Positions 42,775 to 52,230 of a stretch of DNA of 64,000 nucleotides are shown piece by piece; position 1 is the first letter of the stretch; the number at the start of each line of letters is the position of its first letter. The notes under the pieces were generated by a model that saw only the letters and a program-made list of their open reading frames with translations, made no database searches and was not told the origin of the DNA. The translations under genes were made by a program, and so were the position numbers. The DNA lies in assembly GCF_023218075.1 (NCBI RefSeq), contig NZ_JALPTB010000007.1, forward strand, positions 62,001-126,000. Direction: 5' to 3'. Source of the stretch: Rhodococcus sp. HM1 (GTDB taxonomy: Bacteria > Actinomycetota > Actinomycetes > Mycobacteriales > Mycobacteriaceae).

Positions 42775-44418
42775 CTAGCGGGCCGCGGCTCGACCCGCGG
42801 CGCGCCCGGAGAAGATGCAGCCGCCGAGGAACGTACCTTCCAGCGAGCGGTAGCCGTGCACGCCACCGCCGCCGAACCCGGCGACCTCCCCGGCGGCGAA
42901 CAGGCCGTCGAACACGCTGCCGTCGGATCGCAGGACCCGCGACGACAGGTCGGTTTCGAGACCGCCGAGGGTCTTGCGGGTGAGCAGATGCAGCTTCACC
43001 GCGATGAGCGGTCCGGCCTTCGGGTCGAGAATGCGGTGCGGCGCCGCGATCCGCGCGATCTTGTCGGGCAGGTAGGCGCGTGCCGCGCGCATCGCCGCGA
43101 CCTGCAGGTCCTTGGTGTACTTGTTGGCGATCTCGCGGTCGCGAGCCTCGACCACCGACCGCACCGTCGCGTAGTCGAGCGGGGCTTCGGGTGCCAGTTC
43201 GTTCATGCCGGCGACGAGGTCTGCGAGGTTGTCTCGCACCACGAAGTCGACGCCGCGCTGCTTGAACGCTTCGACCGGTCCGGGCGCGCCGGATCGGACG
43301 CGCTGCAGCAGCAGTTTGATGTTGCGACCGGTCAGGTCCGGGTTCTGTTCGGATCCGGACAGGCCGAATTCCTTCTCGATGATCTTCTGGTCGAGCACGA
43401 ACCAGGTGTGGTCGTGGCCGGTGGTGACGATGTGCTCGAGGGTGCCGAGCGTGTCGAATCCGGGGAACAGCGGCACCGGCAGGCGCTTGCCGGTGGCGTC
43501 GAGCCACAGCGACGACGGGCCGGGCAGGATGCGGATGCCGTGGTTCGGCCACACCGGGTCGTAGTTGGTGATGCCTTCGGTGTAGTGCCACATGCGATCT
43601 CGGTTGACGATGTTCCCGCCGGCCTTCTCGGTGATCTCGAGCATGCGGCCGTCGACGTGGGCGGGCACGCCGCTGAGCATGTGCTTCGGCGGGATACCGA
43701 GCCGCGTCGGCCAGTTCTTCTTGACCAGGTCGTAGTTGCCGCCGATGCCGCCGGACGTGACGATCACGGCGCCCGCGCCGAACTCGAAGTCGCCGACGGC
43801 GGTGCGGGACGACTTCACACCGCGCGCCGCGTCGGTCGGTTCGAGGACGGTGCCGCGCACGCCGGTGACCGCACCGTCGGTGACGACCAGTTCGTCGACC
43901 TGATGGCGGTACTTCAAAGTGACGAGGCCGCGGTCGGCGGCGGCGAGCACCTTGCGGGCGAAGATCTCGACGAGCCCGGGGCCGGTCCCCCACGTGATGT
44001 GGAATCGGGGCACCGAGTTGCCGTGGCCGCCGGCGTCGTAGCCGCCGCGTTCGGCCCAGTTGACCATCGGGAAGATCTTCAACCCGCGCTGCGCGAGCCA
44101 CGCGTGCTTCTCCCCCGCGGCGAACTCGACGTACGCCTGCGCCCAGCGGCGCGGCCAGCGGTCCTCGACCTCGCGGTCGAAGCCGGCTGTGCCCATCCAG
44201 TCCTGCAGCGCGAGGTCGTAGGAGTCCTTGATACCCATGCGACGTTGTTCGGGACTGTCGACGAAGAAGAGCCCACCGAACGACCAGAAGGCTTGTCCAC
44301 CAAGGTTGTTCGCGTTCTCCTGATCCACCAGGATCACCTTGCGCCCGGCGTCGATCAGCTCCCCGGTCGCCACCAGCCCGGCGAGACCCGCCCCCACCAC
44401 GATCACGTCTGCGTCCAT
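42775..44418 (-). CDS. FAD-binding dehydrogenase (fumarate reductase/KstD-like flavoprotein)
   Basis: The 547-residue flavoprotein has an N-terminal GAGLAG loop (residues 9-14) and VILVDQENANNLGGQAFWSFGG, typical of this actinobacterial group. The C-terminal AAGEVAGFGGGGVHGYRSLEGTFLGGCIFSGRAAG contacts FAD. It resembles Rv0785 of M. tuberculosis as I recall it. The reaction is likely dehydrogenation or reduction of an alkene next to a carbonyl, but the substrate is unknown. ATG 44418 was chosen; a GTG four codons upstream is possible. Confidence 0.88.
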   Translation of the reverse strand: MDADVIVVGAGLAGLVATGELIDAGRKVILVDQENANNLGGQAFWSFGGLFFVDSPEQRRMGIKDSYDLALQDWMGTAGFDREVEDRWPRRWAQAYVEFAAGEKHAWLAQRGLKIFPMVNWAERGGYDAGGHGNSVPRFHITWGTGPGLVEIFARKVLAAADRGLVTLKYRHQVDELVVTDGAVTGVRGTVLEPTDAARGVKSSRTAVGDFEFGAGAVIVTSGGIGGNYDLVKKNWPTRLGIPPKHMLSGVPAHVDGRMLEITEKAGGNIVNRDRMWHYTEGITNYDPVWPNHGIRILPGPSSLWLDATGKRLPVPLFPGFDTLGTLEHIVTTGHDHTWFVLDQKIIEKEFGLSGSEQNPDLTGRNIKLLLQRVRSGAPGPVEAFKQRGVDFVVRDNLADLVAGMNELAPEAPLDYATVRSVVEARDREIANKYTKDLQVAAMRAARAYLPDKIARIAAPHRILDPKAGPLIAVKLHLLTRKTLGGLETDLSSRVLRSDGSVFDGLFAAGEVAGFGGGGVHGYRSLEGTFLGGCIFSGRAAGRAAAR

Positions 44419-44470
44419 GTCCGCAGACACTACCGGCCGGTCCCGGTACGACGGGAGAGGTCGAACGGCA

Positions 44471-45178
44471 TCACGCGACGTGGCCGAGAGCCCGCGGCTG
44501 CCAGCGGTACACGGTCGGCTGCGCGTCGTGGTGCAGCGCGATGTCGACGGCGTCGACGATGGCCTGCCGCGGTCCGGGTTTGCTCAGTTGCGGCCCGGAG
44601 ATCGCCAGGCGCAGCAGTCCGCCGCGCCGCGCGACCCGCGCGGCGCCGATGACCATGGCGCGGCACCACCACGGTTCGGCGCGCGCCCCGTCGCCGATCC
44701 CGAACACGCGCGCCTGCTCCACGGTGCCCCGGTCGAGGTCGTGCACGCCGGTGGCGTCGGCCAGGAGGCGGAACCCGGTCTGCGGCAGTGCGGCGACCGC
44801 CCCGGCCGAGGCGACCCAGCGGGGCGGGGCGAACAGCCGGGTGCGCAGTCCCGTTGCCTCGAGCACGCGATCGGCGGCGAGCAGCCGCAGCCGCGCCTCG
44901 TGCTCGCGCAGCGCCGAGAATTCGGCGCGGCGGCGTTTCGTCGCGGCCTGGTCGTAGCCGTGCAGCACGATCGCGTCGCCGTCTTCCCGGCGTTCGAGGA
45001 GCCATTCCTGGGTCGCCGGGTCGCGCACCAGCCGGTAGTGGTCCTTCAGCCGCGGCGCCACGAGCAGCGACAGCGGCACTCCGCGCGCATCCATCTCGCG
45101 GGCGAACCTGTCGACCGCTTCGCGGGTGACATCCCGGATTCCCGACACCGACACGATCAGTTCCGTGCTCACGACCAT
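44471..45178 (-). CDS. DUF2334-type polysaccharide-deacetylase-like protein
   Basis: The 235-residue protein has the DUF2334 layout. LIVSVSGIRDVTREAVDRFAREMDARGVPLSLLVAPRLKD is at the N-terminus, DGDAIVLHGYDQ in the middle (about residue 78), and LRTRLFAPPRWVASAGAVAALPQTGFRLLAD follows. These correspond to NodB-homology motifs with an H-G-Y/D catalytic region. The true substrate is unknown. It lies 52 bases upstream of the FAD dehydrogenase gene on the same strand, as in mycobacterial synteny. ATG 45178 was chosen over a GTG-region extension. Confidence 0.78.
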   Translation of the reverse strand: MVVSTELIVSVSGIRDVTREAVDRFAREMDARGVPLSLLVAPRLKDHYRLVRDPATQEWLLERREDGDAIVLHGYDQAATKRRRAEFSALREHEARLRLLAADRVLEATGLRTRLFAPPRWVASAGAVAALPQTGFRLLADATGVHDLDRGTVEQARVFGIGDGARAEPWWCRAMVIGAARVARRGGLLRLAISGPQLSKPGPRQAIVDAVDIALHHDAQPTVYRWQPRALGHVA

Positions 45179-45291
45179 CACGATGCCCGGCGCGGATGAA
45201 CGGAGATCGTCCTCCGGTTGAAACCTGCGCGACGAGAGCAGCGCGGTGGGCACACTGGGATCGGATCCGTTGCCGACCGGAGCGAGGTGTC

Positions 45292-46452
45292 ATGTCCGAT
45301 CAGAGCGAACCGCACGTGGATTGGGACCCGCGTTCCCCACAGGTGCAGGCGGATCAGATCACCGCGTACGACGAGATGCGCGCCCGCTGCCCCGTCGCCT
45401 ACAGCGCCTACCGCGATTGGACGGTGTTCCGTCACACCGATGTCGTGGCAATCCTCGACGACCCCGCGACCTTCAACAATGCGGTGTCGTCGCATCCGTC
45501 GGTGCCCAACGGCATGGACCCGCCGGAGCACACGTCGTTCCGGGCGATCAACGACCGGTACTTCACGCCCGACCGCATGCGCGCGTTCGAACCGGCGTGC
45601 CGCGAGGTGGCCCGCGACCTGATCGACGCACTCGGGCCCGGCGAGGCCGAGATCATGTCCGGCCTGGCCGAACCGTTCGCGAACCGGATCCAGTGCCGGT
45701 TCATGGGGTGGCCGGACCGTCTGCACGAGCCGCTGCGCGAATGGACGCGCAAGAACCGGGAGGCGACGCGCGCCCTCGACCGGGCGGCGATGTCGGCGAT
45801 CGCGCTGGAGTTCGACGGCTACATCCGCGAACAGCTCGACGAGCGCCGTGGTCGGCCGGCGACCGGGACTCCCGACGTGACCGCGGAGCTGCTCGGCGAG
45901 CGGGTCGACGGCAGGCCGCTCACCGATGCCGAGCTGGTGTCGATGATCCGCAACTGGACGGTCGGCGAGCTGAGCACGATCGCTGCGTGCGTCGGCATCC
46001 TGGTCGCGTTCCTCGCGTCGAATCCGGAGGTCCAGAAGCATCTGCGGGCCGAACCCGACCGGATCGGTGCCGCGTGCGACGAGATCCTGCGGATGCAGGC
46101 ACCGCTGATCGCGAACCGCCGTCGCACCACCCGGGAGGTGACCGTCGCGGACCGCCGCATCCCGGCCGGGGAACGGATCATAGTGCTGTGGGCGTCGGCG
46201 AACCGCGACGAGGCCGTCTTCGGTGACCCCGACGAGTTCCGCCTCGACCGCGACCCGGCCGCGAACCTGCTTTACGGACGCGGCATCCACAACTGTCCGG
46301 GTGCGCCGCTCGCGCGACTCGAGCTCACCGCACTGGTCGACGAACTGCTCGCCGCGACCACGAACATCACCGCGACCGGCGCGGTTCCGGAGCACGCGGC
46401 GTATCCGGCGGGCGGGTTCACGCGGGTGCCGGTCGTGCTGACCCGCCACTGA
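45292..46452 (+). CDS. Cytochrome P450
   Basis: The 386-residue P450 has the heme loop YGRGIHNCPG (Cys near residue 334) and the K-helix ExxR as EILR. The meander reads DPDEFRLDRDP. The I-helix is unusual: VGELST appears where (A/G)Gx(D/E)T is expected, so the acid-alcohol pair for oxygen activation is altered. No ferredoxin gene is adjacent. ATG 45292 (MSDQSEPHVDW) is chosen; a longer frame upstream overlaps the divergent DUF2334 gene. Confidence 0.93.
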   Translation: MSDQSEPHVDWDPRSPQVQADQITAYDEMRARCPVAYSAYRDWTVFRHTDVVAILDDPATFNNAVSSHPSVPNGMDPPEHTSFRAINDRYFTPDRMRAFEPACREVARDLIDALGPGEAEIMSGLAEPFANRIQCRFMGWPDRLHEPLREWTRKNREATRALDRAAMSAIALEFDGYIREQLDERRGRPATGTPDVTAELLGERVDGRPLTDAELVSMIRNWTVGELSTIAACVGILVAFLASNPEVQKHLRAEPDRIGAACDEILRMQAPLIANRRRTTREVTVADRRIPAGERIIVLWASANRDEAVFGDPDEFRLDRDPAANLLYGRGIHNCPGAPLARLELTALVDELLAATTNITATGAVPEHAAYPAGGFTRVPVVLTRH

Positions 46453-46532
46453 ACAACTCCCACCGAACGACGAGGTCCCGTTCACCAAGACGGCCGTCCT
46501 GCCCCGGCGCCGACGCGGTTTAGCGTCGGCCC

Positions 46533-48650
46533 GTGACGACCCGCCAGAAGACGTACCCGCATCTGCTCTCCCCCGGCACCATCGGCCCGCTCACCCTGGC
46601 CAACCGGGTGGTGCTGCCCGCGATGGACATGAATCTGTGCGTGGACGGCGAGATCGAGCAGGGCGACATCGATCATTTCGCGGCGCGCGCCGCGGGCGGC
46701 ACCGGATTGATCATCACCGGATGCTGCGCGGTCGCGTATCCGATCGGGTGCGCGAGCACCAAGGAACCGGGCCTGTCCGAGGACCGGTTCATCCCCGGGC
46801 TGAAGGCGCTGGCGGACGCCGTGCACGTGTCCGGCAGCAAACTGTGCGTGCAGATGACCCACCACGGCAAGGTCGCCCGGATCGACACCGTCCAGGACCG
46901 TCCGCTGCTGGTGCCGTCGACGCCGCAGGCCGGCCCCGACATGAGCGCGCTCGCCGACAACACCGGCGAGGAACTGCAGAAGATGGCGAGCGTCGTGCAG
47001 GGCAAGCAGGCCACTTTCCACGAGGCCGACGCCGACGACATCCCTTGGCTGATCAAGTGTTTCGCCGAGGCCGCGGCCCGCGTGAAGGCTGCCGGCGGCG
47101 ACGCGGTCGAAATCCATTGCGCGCACGGCTATGTGCTCGGTGCGTTCCTGTCCCGCGCCGACAACCGGCGCACCGACGAGTACGGCGGCTCGCTCGAGAA
47201 CCGGGCACGGCTGGCGTGCGAGGTGATCCGGGCCGTCAAGGACGAGGTGGGCGACTCGCTGGCGGTGATCGTGCGTGTCGCCGGACGCGAGTACGGGGAG
47301 GCCGGCGCATTGACCACCGCCGAGGCCGTGCAGGCGTCGGTGCTGTTCGAGAAGGCCGGCGCGGACGCCATCCATGTCACCGGATGGGCCCGGAATCCGT
47401 TCTCCAACTTCACCGACGGTCCGCTTCCGAACACGGTGGGCGCGTACACCGACCTGGCCGCGGAGGTGAAGCGGGCGGTGTCGATCCCGGTGATCGCGGT
47501 GGGCCGGATGCTTCCCGAGGTGGGTGAGCAGACCATCGCCGACGGCAAGGCGGATTTCGTCGCGATGGGCCGCCAGCTGCTGGCCGATCCCGATCTCGTC
47601 GGCAAACTGAAGGCCGGAACCCCGGAGCAGGTGCGTCCCTGCATCAATTGCTATGTGTGCGTTCAGGAGAACTTCTGGGACGGTACCCCCGTGTGCGCGG
47701 TGAATCCGGCGCTGGGCAACGAGACGCTGGTGCCGTTCGTGCGGACCGCCGCCGCGAAGCGGGTCGTCGTCGTGGGTGCCGGGCCCGCGGGTCTCGAGGT
47801 TGCGCGCATCGCAACCGAACGCGGCCATCACGTCACGGTGCTCGACAAGACTGATCGGCTCGGCGGCACCCTGTGGTTCTCGACGCTGACCACCCCCGAC
47901 AACGAGCGCCTGCTGAACTGGCTGACCGCCGAGGTCCGGCGGCTCGGCATCGACGTCCGGTTGAAGACCGAGGCCACCGCGGCGTCGATCCAGGCACTGA
48001 ACCCCGATGTCGTGGTGATCGCGACCGGCGCGGTGCGCGAGCGCCCGGGTGTGCCCGGGGGCGATCTGCCGCACGTGCACACCGGCGACACGCTGCGGGC
48101 GTTGATGACCGGCAGCGGTGATGTTTCCGGTCAGCCGTGGTTCCTGCGGACGGCGGGCAAGCTCGGTGCGCTGTCGGGAATCACGAAGCGGCCCGGTGCA
48201 GTTCGCTCGGTGACCCGCAAGTTCCTGCCCGTGGGCCGGAACGTCGTGGTGATCGGTGGCTCGCTGGTGGGCCTCGAACTCGCCGAGTTCCTGGCCGAGC
48301 GGGGCCGGCAGGTGACGCTGCTGGAAGAAGGTCAGCAGCTGGGTGTGCCGATGGCGATGCCGCGGCGCTGGACCGCGGTTCGTCATGCCGGGGAGGTCGG
48401 GGTGACCGTCCACCGGCACGCGACCGTCCAGCGCATCACCCCGGACGCGGTCGAGTTCCAGGTCGGTACCGAAACCCTCACCGCCCCTGCCGATCTGGTC
48501 GTGATGGCGTCGGGAGTGTCGGCGGCGGCGCCGCTCGCCGACGACCTCGCCGGGTCCGGGACGGACGTGCGGGTCGTCGGCGATGCGGGCGACGTCGGAT
48601 ACATCGAGGGCGCGATCCGTTCGGCCTGGAAGGTCGCGACCGCGCTGTGA
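46533..48650 (+). CDS. FadH-like NADH:flavin oxidoreductase/2,4-dienoyl-CoA reductase family protein
   Basis: The 705-residue enzyme is modular. An Old Yellow Enzyme TIM barrel (about residues 1-340, with HCAHGYVLGAFLSRADNRRTDEYGGS) comes first. Cysteines for a 4Fe-4S cluster are in CINCYVCVQENFWDG (about residue 370), and two Rossmann domains follow (VVVVGAGPAGLEVA near residue 412 and VVVIGGSLVGLELA near residue 570). The order matches 2,4-dienoyl-CoA reductase and trimethylamine dehydrogenase. It starts at GTG 46533, about 80 bases after the P450 gene. The true substrate is not determined. Confidence 0.92.
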   Translation: MTTRQKTYPHLLSPGTIGPLTLANRVVLPAMDMNLCVDGEIEQGDIDHFAARAAGGTGLIITGCCAVAYPIGCASTKEPGLSEDRFIPGLKALADAVHVSGSKLCVQMTHHGKVARIDTVQDRPLLVPSTPQAGPDMSALADNTGEELQKMASVVQGKQATFHEADADDIPWLIKCFAEAAARVKAAGGDAVEIHCAHGYVLGAFLSRADNRRTDEYGGSLENRARLACEVIRAVKDEVGDSLAVIVRVAGREYGEAGALTTAEAVQASVLFEKAGADAIHVTGWARNPFSNFTDGPLPNTVGAYTDLAAEVKRAVSIPVIAVGRMLPEVGEQTIADGKADFVAMGRQLLADPDLVGKLKAGTPEQVRPCINCYVCVQENFWDGTPVCAVNPALGNETLVPFVRTAAAKRVVVVGAGPAGLEVARIATERGHHVTVLDKTDRLGGTLWFSTLTTPDNERLLNWLTAEVRRLGIDVRLKTEATAASIQALNPDVVVIATGAVRERPGVPGGDLPHVHTGDTLRALMTGSGDVSGQPWFLRTAGKLGALSGITKRPGAVRSVTRKFLPVGRNVVVIGGSLVGLELAEFLAERGRQVTLLEEGQQLGVPMAMPRRWTAVRHAGEVGVTVHRHATVQRITPDAVEFQVGTETLTAPADLVVMASGVSAAAPLADDLAGSGTDVRVVGDAGDVGYIEGAIRSAWKVATAL

Positions 48651-48681
48651 CCCGGGCGGCTGCGACTCGGGCTGCCGTGAC

Positions 48682-49353
48682 TCAGGCTTCGGCGGTGTCC
48701 GGCGTGTCGTAGGCGCCGCCGAAGCGGTCGCGGTGCACGGCGTCGGTCAGCGGACGGCCGCGGCGCCAGCCGAAGCGTTCCAGGTCCGGTACCTCCTGGA
48801 GACGGGTGACCGGCCCGACGCACAGCCACGCGATCGGCCGCACCGCGCCTTCCGCACCGATGAACTCGGTGAGGAACGGTTCGTCGTAGAACGACACCCA
48901 TCCGACGCCGAGCCCTTCCGCGGTCGCGGCGAGCCACAGGTTCTGGATCGCGAGGACCGCGGAGAACAACCCGGAGTCGTCGATGGTGTGCCGGCCCAGG
49001 ATGTGCTTACCGCCGCGTTCCGGGTCGTAGGTGACGACGATGCCGGTACGGGACTCGACGATCCCCTCGATCTTGATGGGGTCGAAGGTGCGGCGGCGGT
49101 CCTCCGGGAGCGAATCGGCGAACGCCTGGCGGCATCCGGCGACGTGCTCGGCGAACGCTTCGAGCCGCTGCCGGTCCTGCACGACGACGAAGTCCCAGGG
49201 CTGGGTGTTGCCGACGCTGGGCGCGTGGTGGGCCGCGGCGAGGATGCGCCACAGCACATCCTCGTCGACGGTTTCACCGGCGAACTCGGCGCGCACGTCA
49301 CGGCGCATGCGGATGATGTCGTACAGCGCGTCGCGCGCTTCGTTCGAGAACAT
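48682..49353 (-). CDS. bluB: 5,6-dimethylbenzimidazole synthase (BluB)
   Basis: The 223-residue nitroreductase-fold flavoenzyme cleaves reduced FMN to form the lower ligand of vitamin B12. The N-terminal IIRMRRDVRAEF, HHAPSVGNTQPWDFVVV (about residues 41-57), a GLGVGWVSFYD loop and RPIAWLCVGPV are characteristic of BluB. ATG 49353 is 9 bases after the glutathione peroxidase stop on the same strand. No other cobalamin genes are nearby. Confidence 0.88.
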   Translation of the reverse strand: MFSNEARDALYDIIRMRRDVRAEFAGETVDEDVLWRILAAAHHAPSVGNTQPWDFVVVQDRQRLEAFAEHVAGCRQAFADSLPEDRRRTFDPIKIEGIVESRTGIVVTYDPERGGKHILGRHTIDDSGLFSAVLAIQNLWLAATAEGLGVGWVSFYDEPFLTEFIGAEGAVRPIAWLCVGPVTRLQEVPDLERFGWRRGRPLTDAVHRDRFGGAYDTPDTAEA

Positions 49354-49362
49354 GGCTTCAGG

Positions 49363-49857
49363 TCAGACCGGCAGCACGGCCTCGATCGCGGCGACGACCT
49401 CGGGGGCGTCCGGTTCGGTGCGCGGACGGAACCGGTCGACGACGGTGCCGTCGGGTGCGATCACGAACTTCTCGAAGTTCCACTGGATGTCCCCGGCCTC
49501 GCCGTCTGCGTCGGCGTGCTTGGTCAGCTCCGCGTACAGGGGGTGCCGGTTCTCGCCGTTGACCTCGATCTTCTCGAGCAGCGGGAAGGTGACTCCGTAG
49601 GTGGTGGAGCAGAACTCCTGGATCTCCTCGGCGGTGCCCGGTTCCTGGCCCATGAACTGGTTGCAGGGCACACCCACCACGATCAGGCCGCGGTCCGCGT
49701 AGTTCTTCGCCAGCTGTTCCAGCGCCGTGTACTGCGGCGTCAGGCCGCACTTGGAGGCGACGTTGACGACGAGCAGCGCGTGGCCGTCGAATGCGGCGAG
49801 GGACGTGGGCTCACCGGCGAGGGTGTTGATCGCGATGTCCTGAAGAGGTGTGGTCAT
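49363..49857 (-). CDS. Glutathione peroxidase-family thiol peroxidase
   Basis: The 164-residue protein has the peroxidatic cysteine in NVASKCGLTPQY (about residue 37). GVPCNQFMGQEPG (Gln and a possible resolving Cys) follows, then WNFEKFVI, the three GPx signatures. It uses cysteine rather than selenocysteine. Since actinobacteria lack glutathione, thioredoxin or mycothiol systems are the likely reductants. ATG 49857 begins MTTPLQD. It is cotranscribed with bluB. Confidence 0.95.
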   Translation of the reverse strand: MTTPLQDIAINTLAGEPTSLAAFDGHALLVVNVASKCGLTPQYTALEQLAKNYADRGLIVVGVPCNQFMGQEPGTAEEIQEFCSTTYGVTFPLLEKIEVNGENRHPLYAELTKHADADGEAGDIQWNFEKFVIAPDGTVVDRFRPRTEPDAPEVVAAIEAVLPV

Positions 49858-50112
49858 GCGGACCAACGTAGTCGGCCCGCTGTGATTGCGGAGTTTGCTC
49901 GGTGCACGAATCCCGGCCACGTTCCCGGTCGCATCGGTTTCCTCCCGGCCGGCGGATCGACTCACAGCGCGGCACGATCGGATACGCTCCGGCGGTCACC
50001 AGGTATCTCGACCGGTACCGCGAACTGCCCGATCCGGTCCGGCCCACCTACCGTGCCAGCCGCACCCAGGTCGACAGCGCACAGCCCGGACAACCACACC
50101 GCAAGGAAGTTC

Positions 50113-50574
50113 ATGGAGATCAAGGAACTGGGCCATGTCGTCCTCTACGTCCGCGACATCACCCGCTCGGCGCACTTCTACGGCGAGGTCCTCGGCTGGC
50201 GCCGGCTGACGGCGGACGGTGCACCCGCGATGCCGGTCGCCGCGTTCTCCGCACCGTCGAACCGAACCCATCACGAACTGCTGCTCATCGAGGTCGGGCC
50301 CGACGCCGCCGCCCTGCCCGCCGGACGCCGGGTGGGGATGTACCACTTCGGCCTGAAGATCGGCGACAGCGACGACGAACTGCGCGCGGCCCTGGCCCAG
50401 TTGCGGGAAGCCGGGGTTCCGATCCTCGGGGCCAGCGATCACGGCATCACCCACAGCCTCTACATCGCAGATCCCGACGGCAACGAGATCGAGCTGTACA
50501 TCGACGTTCCCGACGTCGACTGGCGCTCCGACCCGTCCCTCCTCTACTCCCCCGTCAAGCCGCTGCGCCTGTGA
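50113..50574 (+). CDS. VOC-family protein (extradiol dioxygenase/CatE-like)
   Basis: The 153-residue glyoxalase/dioxygenase superfamily protein has two beta-alpha-beta modules. The metal ligands fit His in LGHVVLYVRD (residue 7), His in SDHGITHSLYIADPDGN, and Glu in EIELYID. It may be a single-domain catechol dioxygenase-like or glyoxalase-like enzyme, but the substrate is unknown. AAGGAAG precedes ATG 50113. A strong hairpin follows its stop. Confidence 0.85.
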   Translation: MEIKELGHVVLYVRDITRSAHFYGEVLGWRRLTADGAPAMPVAAFSAPSNRTHHELLLIEVGPDAAALPAGRRVGMYHFGLKIGDSDDELRAALAQLREAGVPILGASDHGITHSLYIADPDGNEIELYIDVPDVDWRSDPSLLYSPVKPLRL

Positions 50575-50592
50575 CCGGACCCCGGACACAGG

Positions 50593-50626
50593 CGCGGCCC
50601 GGACTCCGTGGGGAGTCCGGGCCGCG
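50593..50626. terminator. Bidirectional terminator between the VOC gene and dctA
   Basis: A perfect 15-bp GC-rich stem (50593-50607 with 50612-50626) has a 4-base loop. It lies 18 bases past the plus-strand VOC stop and 20 bases past the minus-strand dctA stop, and serves both convergent genes. Confidence 0.85.
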
Positions 50627-50646
50627 GCGGGCGGATACGGGTCGCG

Positions 50647-52026
50647 CTACACGGCGACCTTCTGCAGCTGCGGTTCCTTCTCCGGGACCGGGTGACCGTC
50701 GTCGTCGCCGAGCATCGACTCGTCGAACGGCAACCGGCCGGCCAGCACCTCGTCGACGCGGGCACGGTCCACGGTCTTGGTCCACGTGCCGATCAGCAGG
50801 GTCGCGATGGCGTTGCCGGAGAAGTTCGTGACGGCACGCGCCTCGGACATGAACCGGTCGACACCGACGATCAGGCCGACCCCGTCGACGAGGTCCGGGC
50901 GGTGGCTCTGCAGCCCACCGGCGAGGGTGGCGAGCCCGGCGCCGGTCACCCCGGCCGCACCCTTCGACGCGATGATCATGAACACCAGCAGCGACAGCTG
51001 CTCGGCCAGCGCGAGCGGGCGGCCCATCGCGTCGGCGACGAACAGCGCGGCCATCGTCAGGTAGATCGCGGTGCCGTCGAGGTTGAAGGAGTAGCCGGTG
51101 GGTACGACGACACCGACGGTGGTGCGCTGCACGCCCAGGTGCTCCATCTTGGCGATCAGGCGCGGCAGCGCCGACTCGGACGAGGACGTCGCGAAGATGA
51201 GCAGGTATTCGCGGGCCAGGTAGCGGACCAGCTTGAACACCGAGACCCCGGCGACCGCGCGCAGCAACGTGCCGAGGACACCGAACACGAACACCAGGCA
51301 CGTCAGGTAGAACGCGAGCATCAGCGCACCGAGCTGGAGGACCGCGCTCAGGCCGGTCTGCCCGACCACATTGGCGATCGCGCCGAACGCGCCGATCGGG
51401 GCCAGCCACAGGATCATCGTCAGGATCTTGAACACGAGCTTCTGCACGTGCGCGACGCCACGCAGGATCGGCTCACCGGACTTGCCGATGCCCTGGATCG
51501 CGAAGCCCACGAGCAGCGCGACGAACAGGGTCTGCAGCACGCTGCCGGAAGTGAGCGCGGACAGCATCGAGGTCGGGATGATCCCGGAGATGAACTCGGC
51601 GGTGCCGCCGGCTTCGTGGGCCTTCTCGGCCAGTGCCGCACCGGAGGATGCGGTGGATGCGTCCAGGGTCAGACCGCTGCCCGGGTCGAGCAGGTTGCCG
51701 ACGAACAGGCCGATGCCGAGCGCGACCGTCGACATGCCGACGAAGTAGATCAGGGCGAGACCACCGATGCGGCCGACGCTGGCGGCCGCGCGCACCGAGC
51801 CGATTCCCAGCACGATGGTGCAGAAGATGACCGGGCTGATCATCATCTTGATGAGGTCGACGAACGTGGTGCCGAGGATGCCGAGAGACTTGCCGACGTC
51901 CGGTGCCTGCCAGCCGACCAGCACACCGGCGACAACGGCGACGACGACGCCGATGTACAGCCAGTGGGTCCGGTCCTTGCGCCGGGACGCCCGGTCCTTG
52001 CGCAGAGACACTGCTGTGGTGCTCAT
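50647..52026 (-). CDS. dctA: C4-dicarboxylate/H+ symporter (DAACS family)
   Basis: The 459-residue transporter of the DctA/GltP family has the serine-rich TSSSESALPRL hairpin motif (about residue 277), TGYSFNLDGTAIY and the ASKGAAGVTGAG loop. It imports succinate, fumarate and malate with protons. The ATG at 52026 (MSTTAVSLRK) is taken because upstream codons read into the promoter region. The divergent two-component genes at 52231 are its expected regulators, and a CRP-like site lies between. Confidence 0.92.
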   Translation of the reverse strand: MSTTAVSLRKDRASRRKDRTHWLYIGVVVAVVAGVLVGWQAPDVGKSLGILGTTFVDLIKMMISPVIFCTIVLGIGSVRAAASVGRIGGLALIYFVGMSTVALGIGLFVGNLLDPGSGLTLDASTASSGAALAEKAHEAGGTAEFISGIIPTSMLSALTSGSVLQTLFVALLVGFAIQGIGKSGEPILRGVAHVQKLVFKILTMILWLAPIGAFGAIANVVGQTGLSAVLQLGALMLAFYLTCLVFVFGVLGTLLRAVAGVSVFKLVRYLAREYLLIFATSSSESALPRLIAKMEHLGVQRTTVGVVVPTGYSFNLDGTAIYLTMAALFVADAMGRPLALAEQLSLLVFMIIASKGAAGVTGAGLATLAGGLQSHRPDLVDGVGLIVGVDRFMSEARAVTNFSGNAIATLLIGTWTKTVDRARVDEVLAGRLPFDESMLGDDDGHPVPEKEPQLQKVAV

Positions 52027-52139
52027 GGGTTGCCCTTCGATCACGGATACGGATTCGGTGGCAGCCGGTAGGACTCGGGATTCGACCGTGGTACGGCCGG
52101 CTGCTGCGGGACCCTGGTAGGGATGTTCCACGCCCGGGT

Positions 52140-52155
52140 GGTGACCGGTATCACT
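52140..52155. promoter_or_regulatory. CRP/GlxR-like site in the dctA-dctS gap
   Basis: GGTGA-CCGGTA-TCACT keeps both GTGA and TCAC half-sites of the TGTGA-N6-TCACA consensus used by actinobacterial CRP/GlxR proteins. The 204-base gap otherwise has only a CCACC/GGTGG imperfect repeat downstream (52157-52182), possibly for the response regulator. Confidence 0.5.
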
Positions 52156-52230
52156 TCCACCTACCAAAATGGTGATGGTGGGTCGGCGCACGGAGAAGAT
52201 TGCGTACATAGTGTTCACGGGAGGTCGCCG

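Noticed and set aside
46482-48419. A 645-codon open frame on the minus strand opposite the FadH-like gene
   Set aside because: The plus-strand enzyme shows all its domains. The opposing frame is compositionally a shadow.
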